From assembly GCA_021234155.1 (NCBI GenBank), contig JAJEKV010000531.1, positions 1 to 64,000 of the forward strand: a stretch of 64,000 nt of DNA, in the 5' to 3' direction. Under the pieces are notes generated by a model. That model had not been told where the DNA came from and did not search any database. It worked only from the letters and a program-made list of their open reading frames with translations. The DNA comes from Isoetes taiwanensis. Its lineage: Eukaryota > Streptophyta > Lycopodiopsida > Isoetales > Isoetaceae. Position numbers and translations under genes: made by a program. Shown piece by piece: positions 9,902 through 22,939 of the stretch (position 1 is its first letter; each line of letters begins with the position of its first letter).

Positions 9902-12900
9902 ATATGCTAATAGCTTCATTTCCAACCCGGTGTTGTCGCTCTTACAACAATGTCTTTGTGTTGGAATTGGTATTTCTTGAATCATTTTTCTCACCCTATG
10001 GTAGTCGATGGGCTTTTGTGCCTTTAGTAGTTATCCCGTCCAATGGCATATAGGTCACTTTTATCACTTCATGGTAGTCGATGGGCGTTGGGACCCCGCT
10101 AATGTCGAAAAATGTGAGAATACCCACAATGAGAGAGTTTGGGAACTCAAGGATGCGTAATCATCAAGAATAGCCTTGCCAAGATCGTGTAACTGGATTA
10201 ATGAATGGGCATTGATCATTCTCCAAAAATAGCCTCATGATCTTATGCAATTCATGATGAATAGGGCTTTCAATAAGAACCCTTAGATTATAATCATCTA
10301 TATCCAATATTGAACAACTTTAAAACATTAAAATGGCATTTTTCCTAGTGATCGATGAATGGATGAATCTGATTATATTGGAGTTACACATTTGTTTATG
10401 CACAATACAACCAAAAGAAAAAGAATTCAATGGGGTGTCTTGGTCTTAGTAAAGATGTAATCGTATAAAGAGGTTCTTAAGCAAGGAAAGTGTCAACATT
10501 GTCCACTATAACCGTATAAAGAGGTTATTTATTCAATTGTCATTGCCATAGAGACTTAACAGACAATGAATCGTGTTGTATCATGTCCCTTCTAGAAATT
10601 TCTATATAGAATGAAAAGTAAGCACGTTGGCTTTTTGTCACAGCAAATGAAGTAAGAGAGAGAGGAGCCATCATCCATCAATTTCTATAAGACAATTAAA
10701 TACAATTTGTTTCATCGTGAGGACCAAAGCCATCAATTTCGCAGAAGACAATAAGTCTGGCAAGAAGTTTAGTTGTCACAGAACAACATTATGGACATAT
10801 ATCTCATGAACACACTATATGCTAAGTGAATGACATCGTGCTCAAAAATTTTGTAACTTTTTAAGTACCATGAGTGTCCTTAGTCAACACCGATATATGC
10901 GTCATGATGGTGTAGAAAAGTCTTCTACACAACAAATTGTGTCATAACAGTTTCATTTCATAAATTTAGAGATTCTTTAACAAGAGATCTTCGAGACGTT
11001 GGTCATGGAAAGGAAAATATTACTCTCTTGACATGTGCCATTGCACAATGGCATAGATGATAATAGCTACCAGCTATTGTCGAAGCCCATAATCTCCAAG
11101 CGTAAAAGAACTGCTTCAACCAAAAAGAATCCTACAATGTGGTCATTGACTTCAAAATGTGACATTTGTTCCGAAAGCATTGCACCTCGTGATGCACCAT
11201 TTGAGTATTGTTAGAAAGTTTGTCGAAGTTCAATATGTCATGTTTCCACAAACATCAAGAAATGTAGGTAATACAAAGCATATCTAAGTTATGAGATGGA
11301 CACCAAGAAACAAAACATGCAAGGGAAATAGTAAAAAGTGAAGTTTAGAATAGATTACCATATTTTTTAGTCTTTTCATGGCAACATGCATTGCAAGTAG
11401 CTCTTCTTACAAAAAGGAAAACAATCGCTTCCTAACAACATGCTATGCAAACAACTTTTGATTATTATTTGGGATCAAACTTCCCGTCTACACACAAAAC
11501 TTTCAAATACTTTTTGAAATTGCAAACCTTAAATCAAAATGTGTAAACATCATCATCATCTAGGGATCCGCCTTTACAAAACTCACCTGACACCACTAAG
11601 AATGTGAATTGAAGCCAAGAAAGCTTAAGGTTCAAGTTTGTAAGGGAACATGTTGGAGAAATGCGCAAAGAGACACATGCAGGGATCTTTAGAAACTCAT
11701 CAACTGGGCACCACTAAGAACATGAGTTTAAGCAAAGAAAGCTTAAGGTCCCGTTTTGAAAGGAAACACACCGGAGAAATTCACATAGGGGGCACATGCA
11801 AACAATGAATACAATTTTCATTCATTCAATAAGAAGACCAGATATTATCACGGTTTGAATGTAACATTTTTGTAAAAGAGAAGGTCCCGCAAACATGTTA
11901 ACAACATACCGAGCTTAACTTGAAAAACATGAATTATGCGACCTTCACCACTCCATCGAAGCTTTTAGTCGCCCGATAAATATGAGGACTTAAGATGAAA
12001 TACTTACCTATTCGGTTCATATGCCACCAAGAAGAAAGGAGCTTAATTTTGCCTCTTGTTACTCTTCTTCTTCATCCTTCAGATTCGCCTTTGCTCTATT
12101 GCATGTATGCATACCTAAAAGCAATAGGGAAGGTATTCGTAGTCTGCTAAGATTTTGAAATGAGAATCATTGTTTTACATGGCTCTTGGGATAATATTCT
12201 AAACTCGTTTAAGAAATGGTGGAAACAAGAATATGAGATTGAGAAGATCTCCATGCCTATAAGGAAAGTTGCAAGTAGAAACCGGAGAGAGTAGAATGTT
12301 AAGAAGAAAGCTTGTGTGTGTGTTATTGCACCAATAGATCAAAGCAATGTCGCAAGTTTAATAGCCTCATAATTACTTGAAGTTGTTAGATCTAGAATAA
12401 AATATCAAAGGAAGTAAGCAATAAGAGACAAATAGCTCAAAGACCTTAACCGCACAAATATGTGAAATCTAAATATATGTATAGCCTTTGTGTGAGCATT
12501 CAATAAAAATACATTTAATAAATCATGTGGTCGTATGCAAAAGATACTATACCCACATATATTTGTCTCATCTAAAATTGATGGAGGCTTTCAAAGGGCA
12601 TCAGGTCAAACCGGCCAGATGTTCTCGGCAAAGAAAGAAACAGAAAGAATGAGACTAATATGTGCGGCGCCCTTGGCTTATCAAGGTCCGTTGAAGGTCC
12701 ATAGGATTAGTCTAATAAAATAGTGACCAGCGACCGAATGAAACCGATCTCTCCACCTCAATCGATAAAGCCCAAAGACTGTGCATTATTCAAGCTACAA
12801 ATCCTAACCGAGATGGAAGCATGCGGAGGTAAGAGCTGCTAATACAACATCTGAAAATATACTATATTTCGTGCATGCCGGGCATAAGAACCAATTTTTA

Positions 12901-14480
12901 AAGTTAGAACCTAGAGGAATATTTTCATTACCAAATGAAAGGGAAATTTTGTACAATCATGTTACACCTACCTCTTTTGCCTAAAGATCACTTATTTATA
13001 CGTAAAACATCTAGCAGCAATTGAAGAAGATAAGAACCGAGAATATATGGCAAAAATAGTTGCTCGACTCCGGTTGAAGAACTACGCCATGCTTCTTTTT
13101 AGGTTAGATGCGACCATAGCGCATCCATCTTTGTGGAGTTTTGTTGTCCATAAAAATCCTAATAGGTTAGGCCCATCGCCCAGCTAACATGTCGCCATCT
13201 GCAATAACAATTATGAACCCACAACAAATTCCAAAATTGAACACAATTGAAATCAAACAAAATATGATTCTCAGATGCTATCCGTGAAATGGGAAAATTG
13301 AGAAAATAGTGCATGTCGTTCCAGTTCCAGATTCTAATCTAAATAAAACATAGAAGCTTCTCTCAAGAAAAAAATAATCGATGCAACAAACCCTGGTTTA
13401 ATCATGTGAAGGATCAACAACATTAATATAAACATGGTTTAAACATGCATATCCATATACTCATGTCCATCAAATATTTTTGCCCCACGCATGGTTTATA
13501 ATGCTCACATCTAGAAGCCGAGGCATAGCTTAGAACTTAACAAAAGCTCTATTTTGCATATCCAACCAAGGACATTTTCATGTGGTGGTTTATATATGCT
13601 CACTAAAAGGTAGTCATAGCTTACAACTAAAACCCTATTTTGCATATATCCAAACCAAGGTCAATTCTACAACCTAAGATTATGTGATGAAAACAAAAAT
13701 ATATAGAAGGAAAAAAAAATTTCAAGCTAATCGGAATATTGTACAACGTAAAACCTCATAACTCATATTCCAAAAGCTAGATACCTTATCATAGCCAATG
13801 CCAAGCTCTTGTACATCATTAAGCTTTCAGTCCAAGTTAACCGACTCTAAGCAAATAAGAATCTAGATAGGGAAATCAAGTGCGAGAGAGCAAATAAGAA
13901 TCTAGTAATGAGATCAATGCCGAGGCAAGTCAAAAGGTAACGAAAAAGCTCGCTTGCTTGAAGTAGAAATAGAAGAAAGCGTAACAAAAACATCACGCTG
14001 CTTGAAGTAGAAATAGAAACAATTTAACCCAAGCAAGCCGTCGCATTCATCCAAAGAATGGATTATTGGCATGCGTGAGATATATCTGATTCCTCGCTTT
14101 TGCAAATTCGGATGAAACCAATTAACAAAAACATGAGGGTAAAGCCCAACACTTACTTGTGGTATAACATGGCGGGGAAGCCTCGGGCTTGCAATCCGTC
14201 CCTCTCAAGTTATCTTTCATATGGATGCCATCCGGATGCATGCGGTTTCAAGGTGGCATCGATCCCAGATGCCCTCCCAGACGACGATAAGAATGGAAAT
14301 CGAAAACCCAAAGTCCTACAGTAAAAAGAGTTCTATGATTTTTGGAAAATCGAAATATTTTACTGGCTTCCAAAACTTTTAAAAATCTTAGGAAATCAAT
14401 CTAAAAAGAATTCCAAAAAAGTTTTTAGTCATACCGAAATTTCCAAATTAAAAAAGATTGATATGGCTATAGTGCTCTTT
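9901..14480. other. AT-rich stretch, no recognised gene
   Basis: Open frames are short and none matches a family I know. Two local tandem duplications are visible. At 11593-11706 and 11707-11815 the shared blocks are CACCACTAAGAA, AAGAAAGCTTAAGGT and GGAGAAAT. At about 13490-13570 and 13585-13665 they are GCATAGCTTA, CTATTTTGCATAT and CCAACCAAGG. The stretch probably consists of decayed repeats and intergenic DNA. Confidence 0.5.
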
Positions 14481-14485
14481 CATAT

Positions 14486-17393
14486 ATGGTTGTATATGGT
14501 TTTAATGTGTGCTCTTTCATTCAGGGAGCATGTGAGATGAGCAAAATGGAGCCAAGGAAGCCCAAAGACAGACATTGCCCTAGGCTCCAATGGAGGAAGA
14601 TGGGTTGCTTGTTGTTGCACCCTTGCAATGAGACGGTATTTGCAAGAGGGCATCATAAGAAGTTGATCCTTTTGATAGTGTGAATGATGAAAGGTGGGGA
14701 GATGATCAACTTGGAGTTGGCATTGTGGAAGCTTCTTATCCAAGTTGATACAATCATATCCCGTGGAAGCTCTAGTGATTGCATTGTGTGCTCTGGGTTG
14801 TTGGAGTCCCAAACTCAGTTGAGATGGCCAATTAGATATATTACACACAAGAATGGTGATAGTCTGGAATGCCCTACTGAACTACATACCCCAAGGCCCA
14901 CCCAAGGCCATGTGGAAGATTTGGTGGTCGATGAGCATCCTTTGATCACAAGGAAGAGACGCTATGTTTTTCATAAAAGGCAGCCAAGGGTGCCCAAGAG
15001 GCCTAGAAGTGACAAATATTTAGAAAGGATGGAAAGTATGGCCCCAACCAAAGAAAACCTAGAGGCAATTAGGGGACAAGAGTGTTGCAACCTAGATTGC
15101 ATGCGGGCAAGACAAATATGGATGACCTCATGCAGATAAGGTCCCAATACATTGGACAGCTTCATAAAGATAGGATTAATTTCATCTACTCCTTGTGTAG
15201 GAATTCCAGCTATGATGAAAACACGGGAAGGCTACTATATCAATTGAGGGGCATGAAGGTATGTATGAGAGCATTGAGATGGATTCTTGGGGTGAGCAAG
15301 TCTTCATTCTACGATCTTGGAAGCAAGGTTAGAAAAGGGCATAGTTTGTTCCAACATGGCAATGCACTCACTTTGAAACCTAGAGCAAATACTCTCAAGG
15401 CCATTGCAGTCTTCGAGAGCTTTGTGAGATACATGTCTCAATCTATGCCCCACAAGTCGAAGGTGAACGAAAGCACTGATTGTGCGAGTGGTGCAAAAGG
15501 GTGTTGCCACAACACTATATCCAAAAGGAGTGCCTTAAAGAGGTCAACTCCATCCTAGAAACCACTCGGGAGGTAGGCCTCTTTCTCAATCACATTTCAG
15601 CAGAAGTTATGGAGCTCTCACTTCTCGGGGCGGAGTGTCACGCAACACATGCCATTCTCAAAGTGCAACACTTGCATTCAACTCAAGGATACACTTGCAT
15701 CAACTGCAATAGAGAAAGAAAGAATGGCAATTAGGGAGCAATTTGCGATCACCAAAGGGACCAAATATCATGTAGACAGTTGTATTGGCAGTGGAGAACA
15801 TTTTCTGAGATGCAACCGGAAAATTTTTTGTGTATAATTCATGATAAGATGGACCAACACAAGACTTTCTTGCCAAAGCTAGATCCTTTACCCAAGCGTT
15901 GTCAAAACGCTTTTTGAGATGAACGTAAGTCCGGCGGATGTCTTAACACATGGTCATGGAACTGGAACCTATGGTCATTTTGTAGGGATGATCCAAACTT
16001 CCATGTGAGCTCTATTTTCAAGTGCTTGAGAACACTAGAAAAGGATCGATAGAGGGAGGAGGTATTCCCTTCAAAGACCCATTTTTGAGGCTTTGATGGA
16101 TGATCAACCGCCGTTACCAAAGGCGGATAAAAAACCTCACATCCAAGGTGTCTAGTGAATCAAGGAGGACTTGGGATGATTTCCCCTTACTTGAGAAACA
16201 ACGCTACCGAGGAGCTATGTGTTCAATTGGACAACCGTTGGAAAGAAAACAAGAATAGATGGATGTTTGGGGCAATGTCATACTTGACACCGTGTGGGAG
16301 TATTCAAAGTTGTGAAAGTGGGATTCATGATGGTTGGGCATACGCATGATGATATAGATGCATTCTTTGGAACTTTCTCCACCAAGCTCAAGAGAGAAAA
16401 CGTGACTAGTCTCCCCGAACTAATGGATGTGTTTGAGAGCAAGATTGACCCCAACCCAATGGCTTTTTGATGGATGAGGTTGCGATTGGAAATCATTTGT
16501 CGAGGAATACTTGCTAGATGGTAAGGATCGGTTTGACAGTGACACACAAAGCCACTTCAGTTCAAGTTTTGGGTTAGGGGATGGAATACCAATCATGCAA
16601 TATAAGTGGAGACCAGTGACAAGTTGTGGATGCCCTGGACAAGGAATCGAAGTTGTGGCAACGGGTGCCGGCCGGGTGAAGTTCTCATTCCTAAAGGGCA
16701 GCCAAAACCACTACCTCCCTTCAAGACCATCCAAAGACTCTAGCCAACTAGTGAAGGGCATCAAGGATTATATAACGCACTTGGATGATGTTCTAAAATG
16801 GAAAGCACACCTCCACTCTTAAGAAAAATCAAATGGACTCCCTAATCAAGCACCGGGAGAAAGTTGTGACATGCTTAGAACCGAACAAACCATGTGGGAG
16901 GGAGCCGAGAGGCGGTTCTGCCGAGGAGTCAAGATGGAGGGTTCTCAACGAGCAAGCACGCCTAAGAATGTTCCTAACAAGGGTTCCAAGTGGTTTGTGG
17001 GAAGTAAAGGCCTCAAAGCCAAGTGGTTTGATCTTCTTGAGTGGGATCCCTTTGAGGACATCAAGGAAGGATACTTTGTGCTAGTAAGGCCCGATGATGA
17101 GGATTGTCCAATATGGTTAGGGGTGGCACTCTCCGATGTAACCACCACTATGCCTCGATGGAGAGGAGTTGCGTCCCGGATTCCAAATTCAATATTGGGA
17201 GCCCATTGGGAGGCACAAGAAGGGCAACTTGAAGGAGCAATACAATCACTGCTGGGAGAAGAAGTGGAGGGCAAATCATGATGATCCTCAAAGGAGGGAA
17301 TTGGTGGAGTGTGTGGTATGGTCATATCCAAGTTCTCACATTGCAAAGGACAACACACAAGATCCCAAAAAGGGAGATGGACAAAAGCCATGA
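14486..17393 (+). pseudogene. DUF7869-like transposase-like gene, plus-strand copy, broken
   Basis: Several plus-strand frames together give the domain order of a widespread eukaryotic family of uncharacterised, transposase-like proteins (DUF7869 type; family assignment from memory). A CC-x3-C cluster (about 15083) is followed by a helix-rich segment, VCMRALRWILGVSKSSFY (about 15260-15315). A CxxC pair comes next (CNTCIQLKDTLAS, about 15660), then HDKMDQHKTFLPKL (about 15840), VQLDNRWKENKNRWMFG (about 16215) and VGHTHDDIDAFFGTFS (about 16330). The C-terminal part at 16871-17281 has a separate folded-looking module (DLLEWDPF, FVLVRPDDEDCPIWLGVAL). The frame changes many times and stops interrupt the central part. 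Asp residues in DKMD, QLDN and HTHDDID could form an RNase H-like catalytic set; this is inference. It pairs with the minus-strand relative at 18.7-21.5 kb. Confidence 0.7.
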
Positions 17394-17399
17394 GCAACC

Positions 17400-18689
17400 T
17401 CCATGCTATATCATTGTATATGGGTAGATAATATTGAGAAGCTTAAAAACTAGTGGTTTGTAAAATTTATGAGGAAAACAAGTAACCCAATTCTTTGTGT
17501 GTGATGTGTAATTCTATTCAAGCAATCAATTCAGAAATTTTTTTTATGGGGTATGAGTCCCATTTTCAGTCCGAGTCCCAAAATGCAAGATTTGTCCCAT
17601 TTTAATTAAATACGACTTATCTCTTCTTATTCTTGTATTGGATTTTATAATTTTTTGTCTTCTTTACCATATTTATGGCCTCTTTAAAATTTTGAAATTT
17701 TGAATATATAGAGTATTTTCTGTAACCATGTAAAAGTAGATGCAAACACCATGTTTGCACATTTGGTGCAAACAGTACAAATGTTTACAAACGTTTGCGG
17801 TTGCTCCCGACTATGATATCATCCATTCCTTTGGCAAGGGTTCTCTGGTGCTTCTTTGCTTTTTGTTAAAGTTAACAATTGCTTGATTGCCTTATCCATG
17901 TTCTTCAGATGCAACTATTATTCCATGAGATGATACCACTCTTGGGCATGTCATCAAACCCGTCATAAGGCTTTGTCGATAAGCCTTTGTTCAACATAAG
18001 TGAACCCAAATTTTTGTGCAGCATTTATTCATTTAACTCCAATGCCACACTGCCATTGGGTGAAACATCAGTAGTATGAGGTATTTTATTAGAATTTGTA
18101 AGGCTTGTGCTTTTTGTTGTGGCAAACATAAAAAACAAGATTGCGTATTAAACGGGAGCAAAAAGAATATTCCTTAAAGATTCTCTTATTTTTTTACAAA
18201 AAGGGGTAAAATGAGGTTAGAAAAAAAAAAAAGGTGCATAAAATTGTATTTTGACCCCCATAATGGCTAATTTTTAAGCAAGCGAGAGAATTGGCTTTGT
18301 CAAAGTGACTATTTTTCATGCAACTAGATTTTTTCAAGTATGTTTTAGAGAGAACCTCTAATATAAAAAGAATACAACATTTAACAAAAGATTGAAGTGA
18401 AGTCAGAATCGAATTGCGGTATTTTCAAAATTTGAAGATAAAATCTTCATATTCACATGCAAAATTCTTCATTCTCTTCCTCGTAATTACAAGCCTTTTT
18501 AAGCAAATTGATCGTCCTTTGGCATAGACGATTGTCAGATTTCAATTTAAAATCATAGCACAATATTGTCACATCACTTAGGTTCAGCTCATCCCTACAA
18601 CCCACTTTTTTGGACTTTCTTCCCTTGCCTTGAAATCTCATTTCTAACTCATACCTACCTTCAAAAGCATTTTCTGAATGTGTTGCAAG
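17400..18689. other. AT-rich spacer between the two transposase-like relics
   Basis: I see no gene. The DNA is AT-rich with homopolymer runs, and a short phrase CAAACGTTTGCGG near 17790 is a small inverted repeat. One minus-strand frame at 18453-18641 gives a basic, Lys-rich peptide that could be the C-terminal tail of the minus-strand gene after a frameshift. Confidence 0.4.
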
Positions 18690-21480
18690 CTAATGAATCT
18701 TGAGTTTAGTTACTAAGCCTTCCCCCTTGACTGTATCAAGTACTTTTGCTATCCAAAAAGGCCGACCTTTGTCATCCTCCTCAGTTGGAAGAGCAATCAG
18801 CATAACTTTGGCAATTTTTGTGATATTACCTTGAGGCTCATTCCTGCGTCTTTGTCCGAGGTACATGACTCGGTCCTCGTCTTCCTCTACTGCAGGTGCC
18901 ATTGCAGCATTGCTAGGACCTGCCTGGTTCTGGGGTTGATGGAAGGTGTTAGGTCATTGAAACGGTTCTTGCAACTGTCTTAAAGCTAAATTTTGCAAAA
19001 CAATTTTCTGCTCAAGAAAGAAATTTCTCCACCACATCTGTTCTTCTTCTAAGAAGTACTTAAAGCCTGAGGAAATTCCATTTTCAATGGCTTTTAGGGA
19101 TGTCACTAGGGTACTATTTGGACTCCTTAGGATTTTTGAGAGGAAGTTGCTCAGCATATTCTATGAAACAAGTGTATGCGAAGCGGATCTAAGGAAGCTG
19201 CTATCCCTCTAGTGGACTCAGGTCCTTAGTTGTGGTATACTTCCGCCCCTGTAAGAAGCTTTGTCCATCCTTCAAGTAGAACTTGATGTGATGTTGAAAG
19301 GTGAGATCATTCAACTTGTTCACAACTTGTTCTCTATCTGAACGTTGAGAGAAAACAAACTCTCTGAAATCAACAGTCTCTTTGAGAAGTTTAACCACTG
19401 GAATGGGAGTGTAAGAATCTTCAATGATTCGAACTAAGGTAGGAAGGCAGAAAGCCTTCTTCCTTCTAAGCGCACGGAAAATCTGCTAAACATCTGATCT
19501 ATTTGATCGTGAGTGTGGCCAACAAGTAAGGATCCGAGCTTTACTTTTCTGAAGATCGCTAACTCCACAAGCATGGCACAATAAGCAAAGAGTGTTTGAT
19601 TCTTGTTCTCCCTTGTAGTATTATCAAGTTGTAGGTAGAGCACTGGTGGTAATTGCCCTTGCTCGCACAGAACCTTATTAAGAATTGTAATTGTGAGGTT
19701 CGGGTCACCATGCAAGTTTGGATATGTCAAAAATACATTGCACTTTAGACTTCCTTTGAACCATAGCTCCTACAAGGTGGACCTTAATAAAACATTCCTT
19801 TGCTACATCGTTAAGAATATTTAAGAAACGAGATAGATAGGGTTTTTTTTTGTCCATTCCATCAATTACAATGAGACATATATTATAGAGAGCTTTTTTC
19901 CCGTGTTTGGCAAGCTTTCTTCTCTCTACCGCTTCTTGTTCACGATATCCGCAAGGTTCATTTTGCACAATATCTGTAGAAGGAACCAGGTCAAAACAAT
20001 TCGGGAAAACAACTATGAGATTAGAGAACTTGAACTTACTTCTTTCAACCTCTGTCTTTGCAGATCCTCGTTGACTCTTTAATTCTGCACATCTTGAGCA
20101 AACAGACATTCTATGTCTTCTGGGAATCTTAACAAGACCAAATTCACTTTTCCACAGTCTAGTGAAGTGTGAGTAAGAGATGTGTTGTGACTGAATGCAT
20201 GTCTCTTTGTATTCTTGGAAGACATCCTTTTTTGTGATGTTGTTTGTCAAATGATACATGTTACTGTTAGGCAGCTTTTCACATGTCTCTCTGAAGTATT
20301 TTTCCATCCAAGATACAACAGCTAAAGCATGCATTATTATAACTCACCTTGGCCCACATCAATTGCAGGGTTTTTATCCAGTCTTTTATGTATTCGAGAC
20401 ATTCTAGTGGCCCCCAAACAGTGGACAACCATAAAGCATTTTTGGCACACTTGTTGACGGTTAAATGCAAGAAGGTGCGGCGGTCTGGTCTTACATGATA
20501 AGCCAAGTAGGCAATTTGGTCAGCCATTGTCATGGAACTGTAATTATCTCTAACTGCATGAAGTTTAGCCATGTTGAATTTGTTAATGCAGCCCAATGAG
20601 CAGCATGTGGTTCTTAGAAATCTTCTCATTTTCTGTTCGTCCATTAGATTTTTTCTTCTTACAGAAGAATATGCTCTCAAGCTAAAATCCACTTTAAATT
20701 TCTTGGAACATGGCTGGAGAACATATAATCTCGTTGCTCCTCATTGGTGTCTTCATCTTCGGATGACAATTCAACTCTAGGAGTGACCTCCTCTGCCCTC
20801 AAAGGTGTGCTTGAAGAGGAAAAAGAACCACGTGAAGTTGTACCCGGGTATGTCGGAGGCACACTGTTAAATGTTGGTGATGGTCCATAAGAAGTTGTAG
20901 CAGCAGGTGGTGTTGCATCATGATGAGGAGTTCTTGCAAACATCTCCCTCACATCAGACTGGAACTCTGCAAATCCATGGGTCACAACAGTTGTGTGTAA
21001 AGGAGTAGATGTTGCAACTTCATCCTCATTTGTAGTGAAGTCGTGATGAGAGAAGTTGTGGAGAATCTCACATTCTTCTGCACGTTCAGCAGTCCTTGTG
21101 TTTCTACCTGAGGCAGGAGAAATCACAAATAGTGTGGGTAGTCTGTTCCGAATAACTCATTGAGGTGAAGCTTGTGGTGGCTCGGGGGATGCAACAAAAG
21201 GTGGTGGTAGCCTACTACGTGCAGGCGGTGATGCTGTGTTGGGAGGGGGCATTGTACTTCCTGTTGGACTTGGTGATGGCTGAAAAGGTGGTGGCAGTCT
21301 ACTACTTGCAGGGCTTGGACTTTCTTCGGGAAGCAACAAAGATTTTGTCGAGGTGGGAGTTGGAGAAGTGTGCACATCAGAAGAATACACGGTGAGGCCA
21401 AGAGTTTCTTCAGGACTAGCAAAACTAGAGACAATAAAAGGTGGTGGAAGTGTGTTAACAAAGCGATTCACCGTCTGCAA
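18690..21480 (-). pseudogene. DUF7869-like transposase-like gene, minus-strand copy, broken
   Basis: Reading down the minus strand, the order is as follows. A Pro/Ser-rich N-terminal region (21480-20690) is interrupted by one in-frame TGA near 21157. A CC-x3-C cluster (TTCCSLGCINKF, about 20610-20575) and a helical segment follow, then a CxxC pair (SVCSRCAELK, about 20100), VIDGMDKKKPYLSRF (about 19863-19825), LYLQLDNTTRENKNQ (about 19640-19597) and VGHTHDQIDQMFSRF (about 19523-19479). The C-terminal module contains GRPFWIAKVLD (about 18760-18730). The motifs line up one to one with those of the plus-strand copy at 14.5-17.4 kb, although the sequences have diverged strongly. The Pro-rich extension is visible only here. 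At least three frame changes break the gene. Some could be introns: the frame change near 20690 and the break near 20340 have no obvious GT-AG pair that I can prove. The palindrome array at 21544-22172 lies just upstream. Confidence 0.75.
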
Positions 21481-21543
21481 AATAGTGGTAAGGCAACAAT
21501 AGTAGTGTTAGTGTACAAGTACTAATGAAAGCGAAGGAAAACA

Positions 21544-22172
21544 TATTCCGGAATACAAAACTAGTTGAATGCGAAACAAAAACCTATTCCGGAATACACT
21601 AGACCAAGACATTCAGGACATGTGTATTCCACTTTACATAGAATAGTAGAAGATTCCAATGCCTACCTTTAAAAAGAAATTTTGGCGCCCTCAATTCTGT
21701 ATTCCAGTCTCAGAGCTTCAGTCGCTAGCGTCAGCGCCTTCGAAATTCTATCATGAGACTATATTCTGTTTGACATAGAGATATCATGGAGAGGTGAGTC
21801 CAGAAAGTACACTGTATGTCTTTTTTAGAACGTGTGATGAGTCCAATTGTATTCCGGAATACAAATTCAGTAAAGAAAGTGTATTTCGGAATACACTTTC
21901 TGTTTTTCCTGAAGTGAAAGTGTACTCCGGAATACACTTTCACTTCAGAGTGAAGTCAAAGTGTATTCCAGACTACACTTCTGTGTTGTGAGCAAACGAA
22001 AGTGTATTCCGGAATCTGTTAATAACCTTTTTTTTTTTTTTAAAATGTTGTATTCCCGAATACATTTTAGTTGTTTTTAGAAGTCAGTAGCAAGTTTTTT
22101 TAGTACTTAAAGGGGCAGTTTTTGGTTAGTTTAAGCACAAATTTACCGTAAGTTTATTCCAGAATACATTTT
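21544..22172. repeat. Second palindrome array, core GTATTCCGGAATAC
   Basis: Nine to ten sites centred on TTCCGGAA or close variants lie at about 21544-21556, 21585-21600, 21849-21864, 21875-21900, 21910-21947, 21961-21978, 21999-22017, 22041-22069 and 22152-22172. The one at 21910-21947 is a 38 bp inverted repeat with a single mismatched pair. The one at 21875-21900 is 26 bp with one mismatch. The sequence family is unrelated to the CTCGACTCGCGAGTCGAG palindromes at 0.9-8.1 kb. The array is the region directly upstream of the minus-strand transposase-like gene. Each core also satisfies TTCnnGAA, the minimal inverted heat-shock-element pair, but so would any TTCCGGAA palindrome. Confidence 0.8.
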
Positions 22173-22548
22173 AACAATGTTTTTTTAATCTTTTACTACT
22201 GTTTTTTGCAGGCAAGAAGGAAACAAGCGTGCACCCAAAAAGACTATGAAGCTGGTGAGGAAACCTCATCCGCAGGCTGCAGGAGGAGGAGGAGCCTGTC
22301 ATTTACGAGAATTTCCAGACACAGTGGTTTTTTACTAGAGGCACTGCTGGAAAGTACAGCACCCTCACATTCCTGCATGTCTGCGGTTTGCCGGGATTGA
22401 AGCGTTATGATGATCAAGAATTCAAGTGCATGGCACGATAAAAGATGTTCCTGAGGTTGCCAGCCAGTCTGGACAACAGGGACGTCTTTCCTTTAAGACG
22501 TCTTAAGGTTTTATTATTGTTAATCAGGGGTTCTTCAAACTGGGAAGA

Positions 22549-22932
22549 GTGAATCCACAACGGCTCTACAAATATGTAGCGCACTACATTAACAAGCAGA
22601 GGCTCTGCGACATTATAGAAAGGGTGTGCTCTACACAAAGTGAAATCTTCGACTACAGTGCCTCTGAGGGCGAGGAGGAGCAAGCAAAAGGGGGTGATGC
22701 TGGGAATGATAGTCAAAATGAGTCGGCCCCAAGTGCATCAACTTCTGAGGGCATCCCCAGGAAGCAACAGAGGAGTAGGCCTCGAGACACCATTGCTGCC
22801 AAAGAGCCAAAGAAAAGAAAGGTCCAAAAAATTGCTATAGTTCCTGTGGAAGAGGAATGCTCGAAGAAGAGGAAGGGCAAGGGAAATGCACCCGGAGTGA
22901 AGAAGGTGGATAAAACCTTGGAACCCAAATGA
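22549..22932 (+). CDS. Small charged, nuclear-type hypothetical protein
   Basis: A 127-codon frame. Residues 1-35 look folded (LYKYVAHYINKQRLCDIIERV). Residues 36-75 are acidic and Ser-rich (SASEGEEEQAKGGD). The rest is Lys/Arg-rich with nuclear-localisation-like runs (KEPKKRKVQK and CSKKRKGKG). Plus-strand sequence just upstream (22270-22540), in other frames, also reads as protein-like (VIYENFQTQWFFTRGTAGKYS, then TFLHVCGLPGLKRYDDQEF). The frame is therefore probably the C-terminal end of a longer broken gene beginning near 22200. The family is not recognised. It lies head to head with the minus-strand transposase-like gene, and the palindrome array separates the two, so it could be a second gene of the same element. 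That is inference. Confidence 0.4.
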   Translation: MNPQRLYKYVAHYINKQRLCDIIERVCSTQSEIFDYSASEGEEEQAKGGDAGNDSQNESAPSASTSEGIPRKQQRSRPRDTIAAKEPKKRKVQKIAIVPVEEECSKKRKGKGNAPGVKKVDKTLEPK

Positions 22933-22939
22933 CAAGGAG

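Noticed and set aside
21544-22172. Heat-shock promoter elements
   Set aside because: TTCnnGAA follows automatically from a TTCCGGAA palindrome, and no third inverted GAA unit at the required spacing is consistently present.
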